A stretch of DNA of 64,000 nt from an uncultured Opitutia bacterium (GTDB lineage: Bacteria; Verrucomicrobiota; Verrucomicrobiia; Opitutales; Opitutaceae), in contig CAIRCN010000004.1 in assembly GCA_903877135.1 (NCBI GenBank), positions 124,001 to 188,000 of the forward strand, written 5' to 3'. The position numbers were made by a program, and so were the translations under genes. The notes under the pieces were generated by a model that saw nothing but the letters and a program-made list of their open reading frames with translations, was not told the origin of the DNA and ran no database searches. Positions 55,476 through 64,000 of this stretch are shown here, piece by piece; position 1 is the first letter of the stretch; each line of letters opens with the position of its first letter.

Positions 55476-56519
55476 TCACCGCAGCGGCGCGACGTCGCCG
55501 ACACCAGCGCGGGCGCGCTTCATATGGTTCCAGCGCCAAGAGTCCAAATCCGCCCAGCGGCCGACCTTGAGCGTGATCTCGATCACGTCCCCGGCGGCGA
55601 AATCATCGCGGTCCGTGCGGAGCACGCGAAACCCCCAGTGAGGCGCGCGGCCCGGGTCGAGCGGGCCCGAACTCAGGATGAGGTCGTCATCCACCAGAGC
55701 GCGGAAATACACCGCGTAGCCGTCGAGCCGACCGGCGTGCACCACCGTGCGCTTGAAGGTGATCTCATGCGGCAACGCCGCCTCGTTCACCGTGTGCAGA
55801 TCGATCGTCAGCACCGGCGCCGGTTCGCCGAGGAAATGCTCGATCAGCGCGAGGTCGCTGCTGCGGAGCTGGTAGTAGTCCGGGTCCTGCGGGCGATGCC
55901 GCTCCAGCACCGAATAGTCGTAGCCGAGCACCTCGAGTTCCCAGATGAACGGGACGTGCCGCCCGTCGCGCACCTTGACCGGCTCGCAATAAAATTCGAA
56001 ACGGCTTGGCAGAATCAGCCCGCCTGGCTTCAGCACGCGGTCGCGCAGATCGCTTACGTTGGCCACCATGTCCTCGTCGAACAAGCCGTCGCCCATCTGC
56101 TCGTGTAGGATCACATCGACCGGTTCGGCGACCGAAAACTTCGTGCTGTGCGTGGCGACAAACTCGACGCGCTCGATCCGGTTGGCCGCCGCCAGTGTGC
56201 GCGCGGTTTCCAAGATCGTAGAGTGGTCGATGGCATAGACCTTCGAGGCGCCGCGCCGTGAGGCGAGGGCGGCGAGAATCCCGGTGCCGGTGCCGAGATC
56301 GACGACGCGGTCGCCCGGCTGGATGTGGCGCTGGATGGCCGCGCGGTAGAACTCCATGCGCGGCTTGTCCGCCAGCATCCGCTCCTGTTGGTAAAAGTCG
56401 GAAAAATAGCGGCCGTTGAAGTCGCGATAACGCTCCTCGGCCGAGCGGCTCCGCGCCAGGAGGCGACGGACTGCGGAGACAGCACGGGCGCCGAGGCGCC
56501 GCAGAGATGGAAAGGACAT
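55476..56519 (-). CDS. Protein arginine methyltransferase-like enzyme
   Basis: 347 aa from ATG 56519 (ATG 56579 adds 20 residues). A PRMT-like SAM fold: YFSDFYQQERMLAD, motif I VVDLGTGTGILAALA, KVYAID, then HEQMGDGLFDEDM, whose two Glu residues are nine positions apart as in the PRMT double-E loop (SEWMGY...YESM). The C-terminal beta-barrel-like half ends in WRWNHMKRA, where eukaryotic PRMTs have the THW loop. Bacterial PRMT homologues are uncommon; substrate and activity are unknown. It is convergent with xerD, 4 bp apart. Confidence 0.85.
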   Translation of the reverse strand: MSFPSLRRLGARAVSAVRRLLARSRSAEERYRDFNGRYFSDFYQQERMLADKPRMEFYRAAIQRHIQPGDRVVDLGTGTGILAALASRRGASKVYAIDHSTILETARTLAAANRIERVEFVATHSTKFSVAEPVDVILHEQMGDGLFDEDMVANVSDLRDRVLKPGGLILPSRFEFYCEPVKVRDGRHVPFIWELEVLGYDYSVLERHRPQDPDYYQLRSSDLALIEHFLGEPAPVLTIDLHTVNEAALPHEITFKRTVVHAGRLDGYAVYFRALVDDDLILSSGPLDPGRAPHWGFRVLRTDRDDFAAGDVIEITLKVGRWADLDSWRWNHMKRARAGVGDVAPLR

Positions 56520-56656
56520 GAATTTCCGGAGTAAGGAGCCCCGGTCGGTCACTGTGCGCCGCGCCGACGCCGAGCGCAACTGGAAGTGTGAACGGGATGT
56601 TGGCTCGGCGGGTTAGACCCCATACCATCCACCGACGCATTGGACTACCTTGGGGG

Positions 56657-56851
56657 ATGCCTCTCATAAACGTGGTCGTCACCTTGATTGTCATCGGCGT
56701 GGTGCTCTGGTTGATCAACCTCATCCCGATGCAGAGCACGATCAAATCCATCCTCAACGCCGTGGTCGTGATCGCCGTCATCCTATGGCTGTTATATGGT
56801 TTCGGTATCATCAATGGCTCGGGCAACGTGCACATGCCGATGATAAAGTAG
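56657..56851 (+). CDS. Thivi_2564-like small membrane protein
   Basis: 64 aa from ATG 56657, with a GGGGG ribosome site 2-6 nt upstream. Two membrane helices: INVVVTLIVIGVVLWLINLIP and ILNAVVVIAVILWLLYGFG, joined by a short basic turn. This matches, from memory, the Thivi_2564 family of two-helix membrane proteins of unknown function. Followed by a gene-poor stretch. Confidence 0.82.
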   Translation: MPLINVVVTLIVIGVVLWLINLIPMQSTIKSILNAVVVIAVILWLLYGFGIINGSGNVHMPMIK

Positions 56852-56950
56852 CGGCTTGGGTCGGAAGCGCGCCGCAGACACGGGAACTCACTCGAGTAGC
56901 TCGGTCGCAACAACACGTGCGAGCTTCAACCGCCTGACACATCAGGAGGA

Positions 56951-57163
56951 TTACGGCGCGAGCGCGGGGACTGGCGGCTGTCCTTTATGGCCGGGCCAGA
57001 AAGCCAGGTTGTTCGTCGTCACGTAGGTGATCATGGCCACCATGATGAAGAATGCGGCCACCCAGAAAAACGGGCTGTGATGCATCCGTTTCCAGTAAGG
57101 ACCGTGCGGTGGGTGTTCGGCGGCGTGGGCTCCCCCGTGTTGCTGCAATTTGGGATCGTTCAT
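56951..57163 (-). CDS. Small single-pass membrane protein
   Basis: 70 aa from ATG 57163 (a longer form from 57235 is open but lacks support). A His-rich N-terminus (HGGAHAAEHPPHGPYWKRMHH, read in parts) is followed by one membrane helix at about 33-54 (FWVAAFFIMVAMITYVT) and a proline-rich end. I recognise no family; the shape resembles small accessory subunits of respiratory complexes, but that is only a resemblance. Confidence 0.65.
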   Translation of the reverse strand: MNDPKLQQHGGAHAAEHPPHGPYWKRMHHSPFFWVAAFFIMVAMITYVTTNNLAFWPGHKGQPPVPALAP

Positions 57164-57477
57164 AGGCGAGGTTATTGACACCTCTGGTCCGTCAAGGTCG
57201 CCGACAATTTTTGCGAATAATCCGGGACGTCGCACATATTGCTCCCACGTCGCTACAATGGTAAATGGTAAAGCATGGCATTTTACTTTGCGTCTATCCG
57301 TCGAAAGATTCGCCGCACCGACTAACGTTAGGAGATCGATGGCAGAGCTAACAATGAAACGTAAAGCGGTCGGCGTTGATTGGAAGCGTAACGCTGACCG
57401 AGCGCACTATGCCCTGCGCGTTTTGGCAAAGCTGCCTCTCCTGTATTTGCCTGTGGCTGGGGTGCGGCAAACAGTGG
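57164..57477. other. Gene-poor, AT-richer gap with a hairpin
   Basis: About 314 bases between the small membrane gene and the end of purL. Base composition looks richer in A and T than the flanks. A plus-strand ORF from ATG 57339 (87 aa) has an AGGAG site 4-8 nt upstream but runs antisense into purL and has no recognisable domain. A near-perfect 11-bp hairpin lies at 57367-57400 (CGGTCGGCGTT with AACGCTGACCG), and the palindrome CTAACGTTAG at 57322-57331. No function assigned. Confidence 0.5.
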
Positions 57478-60400
57478 TCAGCCCTCCACCCAAGCCTTCG
57501 CATTGCAGAAGAGCTTCATCCAAGGGGAGTCTTCGCTCCAAGTGCTTGGTGCCCAGCTCATGCATGCGGAGCGGAAGACGCGCTCGGGGTGGGGCATCAT
57601 GATCGTCACACGACCGGTGGTCGTCGTGAGGGCGGTCATGCCACGGGGCGAGCCATTGGGGTTGAGCGGGTAGCGTTCGGTGGGCTGGTGGTGGTTGTCG
57701 ACGAACCGAGCGACGACAAGGCCGGAGGTGCTGCAACGCAGCGCAGCGGCGGCGTCCGTGAACTCGGTGAATCCTTCACCGTGCGCGACGGCGATGGGAA
57801 TGACAGAACCTTCCATGCCGGCGAAGAGGATACTCGGTGACGGCTCGATCTTTACGGAGACGTAGCGTCCTTCGTAGCGCTCGCTCTGGTTCTGCACGAA
57901 ACGCGGCCAGTGGTCGGAGCCGGGGATGATGGAGTGCAGGTTACTCATCATCTGGCAGCCGTTGCAGACGCCGAGCGCGAAGGTGTCCTCGCGGGCGAAA
58001 AAGGCGGCGAACTCGGCGCGGGCGCGTTCATGGAAGAGGATGCTCTTCGCCCAGCCCTCACCGGCGCCGAGGACGTCACCGTAGCTGAAACCGCCGCAAG
58101 CAGCTAGGCCGCGGAAATCGCGGAGCGACACGCGGCCGCTGAGGATGTCGGTCATGTGGACGTCGATGGCCTTGAAGCCGGCGCGGGTAAAGGCGGCGGC
58201 CATCTCGACTTCGCCGTTTACGCCTTGTTCGCGCAAAACAACGAGGCGCGGTTTTGCGAGTTGAAGGTTGGAAGTTGAAGGTTGAAAGCCGGCGGTTGAA
58301 TCGGAGTCCGGACCTTCAACTTTCAACATGGCGCTTTCAACTTTGCCATAGGCAAACGTGATCTTCGGCGTGATGCCGGGGTTCGTTGGGTCGAGTCGCA
58401 GTTGGTGCTCGGACTCGGCGGCGGCGGGGTTGTCGCGGAGGGCGGCGATCCGGCGGGTGACGTCGGACCAGATCGCGCGGAGCGCGAAGAGGTTTCCCTC
58501 GAAGATGGGTTTTCCGCCTCGGGTGATGCGGATGGCGTGGGTGCGGTTGAGCGTGCCGAGGCGTGTAGTGCAGGCTTTGAAACCGTGCTCACGCAGCGTG
58601 AGGTAAACGTCGTCGAGGTCGTCGGCGCGAATCTGGATGACGGCGCCGAGTTCTTCGGCGAAGAGTGAGGAGAAAACTTCGTGACCCGGCGGGATTTCGA
58701 GATCGACGCCCATATGGCCGGCGAAGGCCATCTCGACGACGGTGGCGAGGAGGCCCCCATCGGAGCGGTCGTGGTAGGCGAGGAGTTTCTGCTGGCGGCC
58801 GAGGAACTGGATCGCGTTCCAGAAGTTCTTCAGGTCCTTCGGATGGTCGACGTCGGGCGTGGCTTCGCCCATCTGCGAAACGGTCTGCGCGAGGATAGAG
58901 CCGCCGAGGCGGTTCTTACCGCGGCCGAGATCAATGAGGAGCAGAACGGTGTCGTCGAGTTGTTGGAGCTGCGGAGTGAGGGTGAGGCGAATGTCGGTGA
59001 CGGGGGCGAAGGCGGAGACGATGAGCGAGACGGGGGCGGTGATGCGTTTTTTCTCTCCGGTGGCGGCGTCGCTCCATCCCGTGCTCATGCTCATCGAATC
59101 CTTGCCGACGGGGATCGTGATGCCGAGGGCGGGACAGAGTTCCATGCCGACGGCCTGGACGGCGGCGTAGAGATCGGCGCCGTCGCCAGGGATGGCGGGC
59201 GCGGCCATCCAGTTGGCCGAGAGGTTCACTTTGCCGAGGTCGCCGACCTGCGCGGCAGCGAGATTGGTGAGCGCTTCGCCGATGGCGAGGCGGGCGGACG
59301 CGGCGGCGTTGTTCACGGCGATGGGCGTGCGTTCGCCCATCGCCATCGACTCGCCGGTGTAAACGTCGAAGGCGGCGGCGGTGACGGCGCAGTCGGCCAC
59401 GGGCACCTGCCACGGACCGACCATCTGGTCGCGGGCGATGAGGCCGCCGAGCGTGCGGTCGCCGATGGAGATGAGAAACGTTTTGTCGGCGACGGTCGGA
59501 TGGGCGAGGACACGGTGGATGGCTTCGGCGAGCGCGGCACGCTCGGCTGCGACGGGTGTCGCGGCATCGGCCGGCGCGAGCATCGAGAGATCGAGCGGGT
59601 GGAGCGGGCGCTTCTGCGTGGCGTCGGTGCGCGCCATGCGGGGCGGTTTGCCGAGCAGCACGTCGAGCTGAAGATCGATAGGCGTATTCTTGAACTGCGG
59701 GTCATCGACGATGAGGCGTTTTTCCGCGGTGGCTTCGCCGACGACGGCGAAGGGGCAGCGTTCGCGTTCGCAGAGTTTTTCAAACGTGGCGAGGTGGGCG
59801 ACGGGGACGGCGAGGACGTAGCGCTCTTGCGATTCGTTGCACCAGATTTCGAGCGGTGACATGCCGGGTTCGTCGTTGGGGAGCGCGCGAAGGTTGAACT
59901 TGCCACCGCGGCCACCGTCGTTGACGAGTTCGGGGAGCGCGTTGGACACGCCGCCGGCGCCGACATCGTGGATGAACGAGATGGGATTGTCGTCACCGAG
60001 GGCCCAGCAGCGGTCGATGACCTCCTGGCAGCGGCGCTCCATCTCGGCGTTGTCGCGCTGGACGCTGGCGAAATCGAGATCCTCGTTGCCGTGGCCGCTA
60101 GACATCGAGCTGGCGGCGCCGCCGCCGAGGCCGATGAGCATGGCGGGTCCGCCGAGGACGATGAGTTGGTCGCCGGGGTTGATGGCGCCCTTCTTAATGT
60201 GCTCGGCCTTGATGTTGCCGAGGCCGCCGGCAAGCATGATGGGCTTGTGGTAGCCGCGGAGTTCGGGGCCGTGGGCGCCGGGAACCTTGGCCTCGAAAGT
60301 GCGGAAGTAGCCGTTGATGGCGGGGCGGCCGAACTCGTTGTTGAAGGCCGCGCCGCCGAGCGGGCCCTCGATCATGATGTCGAGCGCGGAGACGATGCGG

Positions 60401-61473
60401 CCGGGTTTGCCATGGTCCTTTTCCCACGGCTGGATGGCGCCGGGGATCTTGAGATTGGAAACGCTGAAGCCGACGAGCCCGGCCTTCGGTTTCGCTCCGC
60501 GGCCGGTGGCACCTTCGTCGCGGATTTCGCCGCCGGAGCCGGTCGCGGCGCCGGGAAACGGCGAGATGGCGGTGGGATGATTATGCGTCTCGACCTTGCA
60601 GAGGAGGTGAATCTCCTCGTCGTGCGCGGCGTATTCCTGGGTGCGCGGATCGACGTAGAAGCGGCCGCCGCGGCTGCCGGTGAGGACGGCGGCGTTGTCC
60701 TTGTAGGCGGAAAGGATGCCGTCGCTGTGCAGCGTATAGGTATTCTTGATCATCTGGAACAGCGAGCGGTCGCGCGTGGCACCGTCGATTTCCCAGGTAG
60801 AGTTGAAGATTTTGTGGCGGCAGTGCTCGGAGTTGGCCTGGGCAAACATCATCAGCTCGATGTCGTTTGGGTCGCGACCGAGGGCTATGAAGGCTTTGAC
60901 GAGGTAGTCGATTTCGTCGTCGGCGAGGGCCAGGCCAAGCGCGGTGTTAGCCGCGACGAGAGCGTCGCGGCCCTGTGCTAGAAGAGGCACGTTCGTCATC
61001 GGGCGTGGCTGCCCGTGGCGGAAGAGGACCTCGCAGGCGGCGACGTCCGGGAAGACGGCCTGCGTCATCCGGTCGTGGAGCTTGGAGGCGAGGTTTTTTT
61101 GCTGATCGGCGGTCGGTGCCATCGCGCCGCAATCGACGGTGTAGGCGACGATGCGCTCGATGCGCTTCACGGTCATGAGGCCGCAGATATGGGCGATATC
61201 AGTGGCCTTCGAGGACCACGGGGAGATCGTGCCGGGGCGGGGGGCGACGATCTGGACCACGCCGGTGACGGGGGTGGCGGTGCGGCGAGGGCCGTAAGTG
61301 AGGAGTTTTTCGAGAACGACGCCCTGGGCAGCGGTCAGTTCGGCGCTCGTTTCGCCGACGTGGACGAATTCGGCGTTGACGGCGCGGACTGGCAGACCGG
61401 AAGAGGCGAGGTCCTGCAGAAGTTTCTGGAGGCGGAACGGGGAAAGGGCCGGAGAGCCGCGGAAGATCAGCAT
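57478..61473 (-). CDS. purL: Phosphoribosylformylglycinamidine synthase (large, single-chain)
   Basis: 1331 aa from ATG 61473, the E. coli-like form (about 1295 aa) in which synthetase and glutaminase are fused. [11 protein letters not shown] marks the true N-terminus. The FGAM synthetase halves (about 210-640 and 650-1030) include [14 protein letters not shown] and [16 protein letters not shown]. The glutaminase has Cys in [11 protein letters not shown] (about 1165) and the catalytic His in AHGEGF. An extra segment, about residues 1043-1072, is encoded by an inverted low-complexity repeat between domains. Divergent from purF. Confidence 0.95.
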   Translation of the reverse strand: MLIFRGSPALSPFRLQKLLQDLASSGLPVRAVNAEFVHVGETSAELTAAQGVVLEKLLTYGPRRTATPVTGVVQIVAPRPGTISPWSSKATDIAHICGLMTVKRIERIVAYTVDCGAMAPTADQQKNLASKLHDRMTQAVFPDVAACEVLFRHGQPRPMTNVPLLAQGRDALVAANTALGLALADDEIDYLVKAFIALGRDPNDIELMMFAQANSEHCRHKIFNSTWEIDGATRDRSLFQMIKNTYTLHSDGILSAYKDNAAVLTGSRGGRFYVDPRTQEYAAHDEEIHLLCKVETHNHPTAISPFPGAATGSGGEIRDEGATGRGAKPKAGLVGFSVSNLKIPGAIQPWEKDHGKPGRIVSALDIMIEGPLGGAAFNNEFGRPAINGYFRTFEAKVPGAHGPELRGYHKPIMLAGGLGNIKAEHIKKGAINPGDQLIVLGGPAMLIGLGGGAASSMSSGHGNEDLDFASVQRDNAEMERRCQEVIDRCWALGDDNPISFIHDVGAGGVSNALPELVNDGGRGGKFNLRALPNDEPGMSPLEIWCNESQERYVLAVPVAHLATFEKLCERERCPFAVVGEATAEKRLIVDDPQFKNTPIDLQLDVLLGKPPRMARTDATQKRPLHPLDLSMLAPADAATPVAAERAALAEAIHRVLAHPTVADKTFLISIGDRTLGGLIARDQMVGPWQVPVADCAVTAAAFDVYTGESMAMGERTPIAVNNAAASARLAIGEALTNLAAAQVGDLGKVNLSANWMAAPAIPGDGADLYAAVQAVGMELCPALGITIPVGKDSMSMSTGWSDAATGEKKRITAPVSLIVSAFAPVTDIRLTLTPQLQQLDDTVLLLIDLGRGKNRLGGSILAQTVSQMGEATPDVDHPKDLKNFWNAIQFLGRQQKLLAYHDRSDGGLLATVVEMAFAGHMGVDLEIPPGHEVFSSLFAEELGAVIQIRADDLDDVYLTLREHGFKACTTRLGTLNRTHAIRITRGGKPIFEGNLFALRAIWSDVTRRIAALRDNPAAAESEHQLRLDPTNPGITPKITFAYGKVESAMLKVEGPDSDSTAGFQPSTSNLQLAKPRLVVLREQGVNGEVEMAAAFTRAGFKAIDVHMTDILSGRVSLRDFRGLAACGGFSYGDVLGAGEGWAKSILFHERARAEFAAFFAREDTFALGVCNGCQMMSNLHSIIPGSDHWPRFVQNQSERYEGRYVSVKIEPSPSILFAGMEGSVIPIAVAHGEGFTEFTDAAAALRCSTSGLVVARFVDNHHQPTERYPLNPNGSPRGMTALTTTTGRVTIMMPHPERVFRSACMSWAPSTWSEDSPWMKLFCNAKAWVEG
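58259..58345. repeat. Inverted script-like repeat inside purL
   Basis: Left part is a tandem of GTTGAAGGTT-like units (58260-58288). Right part holds the complementary ACCTTCAACTTTCAAC (58311-58327) followed by another CTTTCAACTTT. The stretch translates in frame (about [10 protein letters not shown] and [11 protein letters not shown]) and sits in the linker before the glutaminase domain. Its composition differs sharply from the surrounding gene. Confidence 0.75.
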
Positions 61474-61636
61474 GGTCGGAGAAGGGATGTTCCAAACATC
61501 ACCGGCGCGGTCAAGGAGCGTAAGGGTCATGTGTGGCAACTTTACGCGTCGCTGACGGAGAAAGCCGTTGACCATTGCCGGGCACTTAGCGCAATCAACA
61601 GCGACCAATGGCGGACACTTCGGCGACCCACCACCT

Positions 61637-63547
61637 ATGAGCGACCGCATCAACCACGAATGCGGCGTCGCCCTCGTGCGGTTGCTCAAGCCGCTCGCCT
61701 ACTACCAGGAGAAATACGGCTCGCCGCTCTGGGGCTTCACCAAGCTTTTCCTGCTGATGGAAAAGCAGCACAACCGCGGCCAAGACGGCGCTGGGGTCGC
61801 CTGCGTGAAGGGCGACATGCCGGCGGGCGAGGCGTTCATGTTCCGCGAGCGCAGCGTGAAATCTAACCCGCTGGACAAGATTTTCAAGGCGCTGCTAGCG
61901 CAGTATGACGAAAAGGTGCGGGCTGGCACGATTCATCCCGAGTTCGCCGAGACAGTGAAGCAGCACTTCGACTTCGGCGGGGAGCTGCTGCTCGGCCACC
62001 TGCGCTACGGCACCAGCGGTGGCTACAACATCTCGTCGTGCCACCCGTATTTCCGACGCAGCCCGTGGCCGACGCGCAACCTCGCGCTCTGCGGCAACTT
62101 CAACCTGACCAACACTGCCGAGCTCAATGCGTCGCTCATCGGCATGGGCCAGCACCCTATTTTCGCGACCGACACGCAGGCGATCCTCGAAAAAATCGGC
62201 TTCTTCCTCGATGAGGAGCACGAGGACATCTACCGCTTCCTGCGCACCCGCGGGCTCGACGGCGCGGAGATTTCCCGGCGCATCAGCGAGGATCTCGACC
62301 TGACCCGGGTGCTCACACGCGCCTCGCAGAAATGGGACGGGGGCTTTACACTCTGCGGCCTCATCGGCAACGGCGACGCCTTTGTCGCGCGCGATCCCTC
62401 GGGTATCCGGCCGTGTTTCTGGTTTCAGAACGACGAAGTGGTGGCCTTCGCTTCCGAGCGCGCGCCGCTCATGACGGTGTTCGACCTTGCGGTCGAGGAG
62501 GTGAAGGAGGTCATGCCCGGACACGTTGTGGTCATCAAGCGCCGCGGGACCGTCACGCAGAACCAGTTCACCTCGCCGCTGCTGCGGGCCTCCTGCTCGT
62601 TCGAGCGCATTTATTTCTCCCGCGGCAACGATCTCGACATCTACCGCGAGCGGCAGGCGCTCGGCGGCGGGCTGGCCGACCAGGTGATCCGGGCGATTGA
62701 CCACGACTGGGCCAACACGGTTTTCAGCTTCATTCCCAACACCGCCGAGGTCGCCTACTATGGGTTGATGTCGGCGCTGCGCACGCGCCGCCGCGACGAG
62801 GTCAAGGCCGCGATCATGCAGGCGAGCGCCGAGGGCGGTCTGACCGAGGCGCTGCTCGATGAGCTGATTCTGCGCAACTGGCCGCGGGGCGAGAAGGTCG
62901 TCTCGAAGGACATCAAGCTGCGCACATTCATCGGCCAGGAAAATCTCCGCAACCAGCTCGTGAGCCACGTCTATGACATCACCTACGGCTCGGTGCGCGC
63001 CGGGCAGGACAACCTAGTGTGCGTGGACGACTCTATCGTGCGTGGCACGACGCTGCGCCGCTCGATTCTGCGCATTTTGGCGCGGCTCAAGCCACGCAAA
63101 ATCATCATCATCTCCACGGCACCGCAGATCCGCTACCCGGATTGCTACGGCATCGATATGTCTGAACTGGGAAAATTTGTGGCCTTCGAGGCGACCGTTG
63201 CGCTGCTGAAGGAACGAGGGCAGGGGGCGTTGCTCGACGAGGTTTATGAGCTGTGCCGCGAGGAGGTGGCCCGGGGCGGCGCGACGAACCATGTGCGGAA
63301 GATCTACGAGCCGTTTACGCCGGAGCAGATTTCCGCGAAGATTGTTGAGCGCGTGCGGCCCAAGGGTATCGAGTGGCAGGGCGAGGTGGAAATTATTTTC
63401 CAGACGATCGAGAACCTCCACGCCGCGGTGCCACAGCACACCGGCGACTGGTATTTCACGGGGAAATATCCGACGCCGGGCGGCTATCGCGTGGCCAATC
63501 AGGCCTACCTGAATTACTACGAAAAGAGCGAAGGCCGGTCATATTAA
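61637..63547 (+). CDS. purF: Amidophosphoribosyltransferase, long Bacteroidetes-like type
   Basis: 636 aa from ATG 61637, against about 480-510 for usual PurF. The N-terminal nucleophile Cys9 follows a short leader ([16 protein letters not shown]), so an eight-residue propeptide is predicted. [29 protein letters not shown] identifies the Ntn glutaminase. The phosphoribosyltransferase motif [15 protein letters not shown] lies near 465. It carries out the first step of purine synthesis. The extended form resembles Bacteroidetes PurF, from memory. purM follows after 6 bp. Confidence 0.95.
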   Translation: MSDRINHECGVALVRLLKPLAYYQEKYGSPLWGFTKLFLLMEKQHNRGQDGAGVACVKGDMPAGEAFMFRERSVKSNPLDKIFKALLAQYDEKVRAGTIHPEFAETVKQHFDFGGELLLGHLRYGTSGGYNISSCHPYFRRSPWPTRNLALCGNFNLTNTAELNASLIGMGQHPIFATDTQAILEKIGFFLDEEHEDIYRFLRTRGLDGAEISRRISEDLDLTRVLTRASQKWDGGFTLCGLIGNGDAFVARDPSGIRPCFWFQNDEVVAFASERAPLMTVFDLAVEEVKEVMPGHVVVIKRRGTVTQNQFTSPLLRASCSFERIYFSRGNDLDIYRERQALGGGLADQVIRAIDHDWANTVFSFIPNTAEVAYYGLMSALRTRRRDEVKAAIMQASAEGGLTEALLDELILRNWPRGEKVVSKDIKLRTFIGQENLRNQLVSHVYDITYGSVRAGQDNLVCVDDSIVRGTTLRRSILRILARLKPRKIIIISTAPQIRYPDCYGIDMSELGKFVAFEATVALLKERGQGALLDEVYELCREEVARGGATNHVRKIYEPFTPEQISAKIVERVRPKGIEWQGEVEIIFQTIENLHAAVPQHTGDWYFTGKYPTPGGYRVANQAYLNYYEKSEGRSY

Positions 63548-63553
63548 CCACCC

Positions 63554-64000
63554 ATGGCGCTGAGCTACGAATCCTCCGGCGTGCGCTACGACCAGCTTGA
63601 TGCGTTCAAACGGGCGTGCCAGCAGGCGGCACGCACCACCGCTGGGCTACTGGCGGAGCACGGCTACGCGGAACCGGCGACGACGCGGGGCGAGAGCGCC
63701 TACCTGATGGAGGCGCCGGACCACTATCTCGCGCACGTCGAGGAGGGGCTCGGCACAAAAAACCTGGTCGCCGATGCTGTCTATGCGGCGACGGGGAAGA
63801 ATTTCTATCGCGAGATCGCTATCGATACGGTCGCCACGATCGTCAACGATCTGGTGACGTGCGGCGCGCTGCCGATCTCGGTGGCGATGCATGCCGCGGT
63901 GGGCGACTCGGGCTGGTTCAGCGATGTCGGGCGGATGAACACCTTGGTCGAGGGATGGGCTGAGGGGTGTCGGCTGGCCGGGGCGGTATGGGGCGGCGGC
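63554..64000 (+). CDS. purM: Phosphoribosylformylglycinamidine cyclo-ligase (3' end off the window)
   Basis: 149 codons run to the right edge without a stop. The N-terminal half of the AIR synthetase fold is visible: SYESSGVRYDQLDAFKR, then GLGTKNLVADA and DTVATIVNDLVTCGALPISV, the typical ATP-binding segment. It converts FGAM to AIR, the step after PurL, and follows purF by 6 bp, so purF-purM form one transcript divergent from purL. Full length is probably about 340 aa or more. Confidence 0.92.
   Translation, partial: MALSYESSGVRYDQLDAFKRACQQAARTTAGLLAEHGYAEPATTRGESAYLMEAPDHYLAHVEEGLGTKNLVADAVYAATGKNFYREIAIDTVATIVNDLVTCGALPISVAMHAAVGDSGWFSDVGRMNTLVEGWAEGCRLAGAVWGGG

Noticed and set aside
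57322-57400. Possible integron attC site
   Set aside because: CTAAC and GTTAG are adjacent rather than at the two ends of a folded site, and there is no integrase or cassette array.
61474-61636. Purine-repressor operator or riboswitch between purL and purF
   Set aside because: A TTGACC box at 61568 has no matching -10, and no PurR palindrome or guanine/ZTP riboswitch core was seen.

Overview
The window is a GC-rich, densely coding bacterial chromosome segment that fits the Verrucomicrobiota, most likely the Opitutaceae. This is inferred from family-level resemblance and was not searched. Pointers are a Minf_1886-type small protein, an exbB-exbD-exbD-tonB cluster, a Gram-negative envelope (LPS heptose genes, TonB, TolB), GatCAB with tRNA-Gln, a long Bacteroidetes-like PurF, frequent GTG starts with few Shine-Dalgarno sites, and script-like dispersed repeats in intergenic DNA and in two reading frames. 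No phage, IS element, rRNA or CRISPR array was seen.

Layout. 1-2220: energy-transduction cluster on the minus strand. 2536-2886: tRNA-Lys, tRNA-Thr and tRNA-Gln. 3250-13096: long plus-strand run pabB-pabC-rpmI-rplT-pheS-pheT-gatC-gatA-gatB. 13179-18095: Tat-exported SOD, divergent Fur-like regulator, Minf_1886 protein, tandem M16 protease, EF-hand protein. 18149-25833: minus-strand run from M24 peptidase through LPS heptose genes, a terpenoid-cyclase-fold protein, a DNA glycosylase, a PhyH dioxygenase, an SGNH hydrolase, tlyA and nadK. 25877-30759: assorted metabolic genes. 30874-35277: MoxR-DUF58-transglutaminase cluster. 35252-40018: mreB, a small membrane ORF, mreC, mreD, mrdA (cell shape). 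40152-42461: K+/H+ antiporter. 42538-46642: tatA, rpoD, dnaG. 46765-52726: DUF362 protein, lone nuoA, an EIIA-diadenylate cyclase fusion, rpmG, mrp, tolB. 52807-57163: second SOD, tadA, infA, xerD, a PRMT-like methyltransferase, small membrane proteins. 57478-64000: purL divergent from purF-purM.

How it fits together. Most of the window is housekeeping: translation, replication/transcription initiation, elongasome, purine synthesis and folate. The least ordinary items are the PtsN-like/diadenylate-cyclase fusion, which may link nitrogen-PTS signalling to c-di-AMP and potassium control (an RCK_C antiporter lies 6 kb away); a bacterial protein-arginine-methyltransferase homologue; an unassigned membrane ORF inside mreBCD; and dispersed repeats that lie in frame within purL and the transglutaminase gene.
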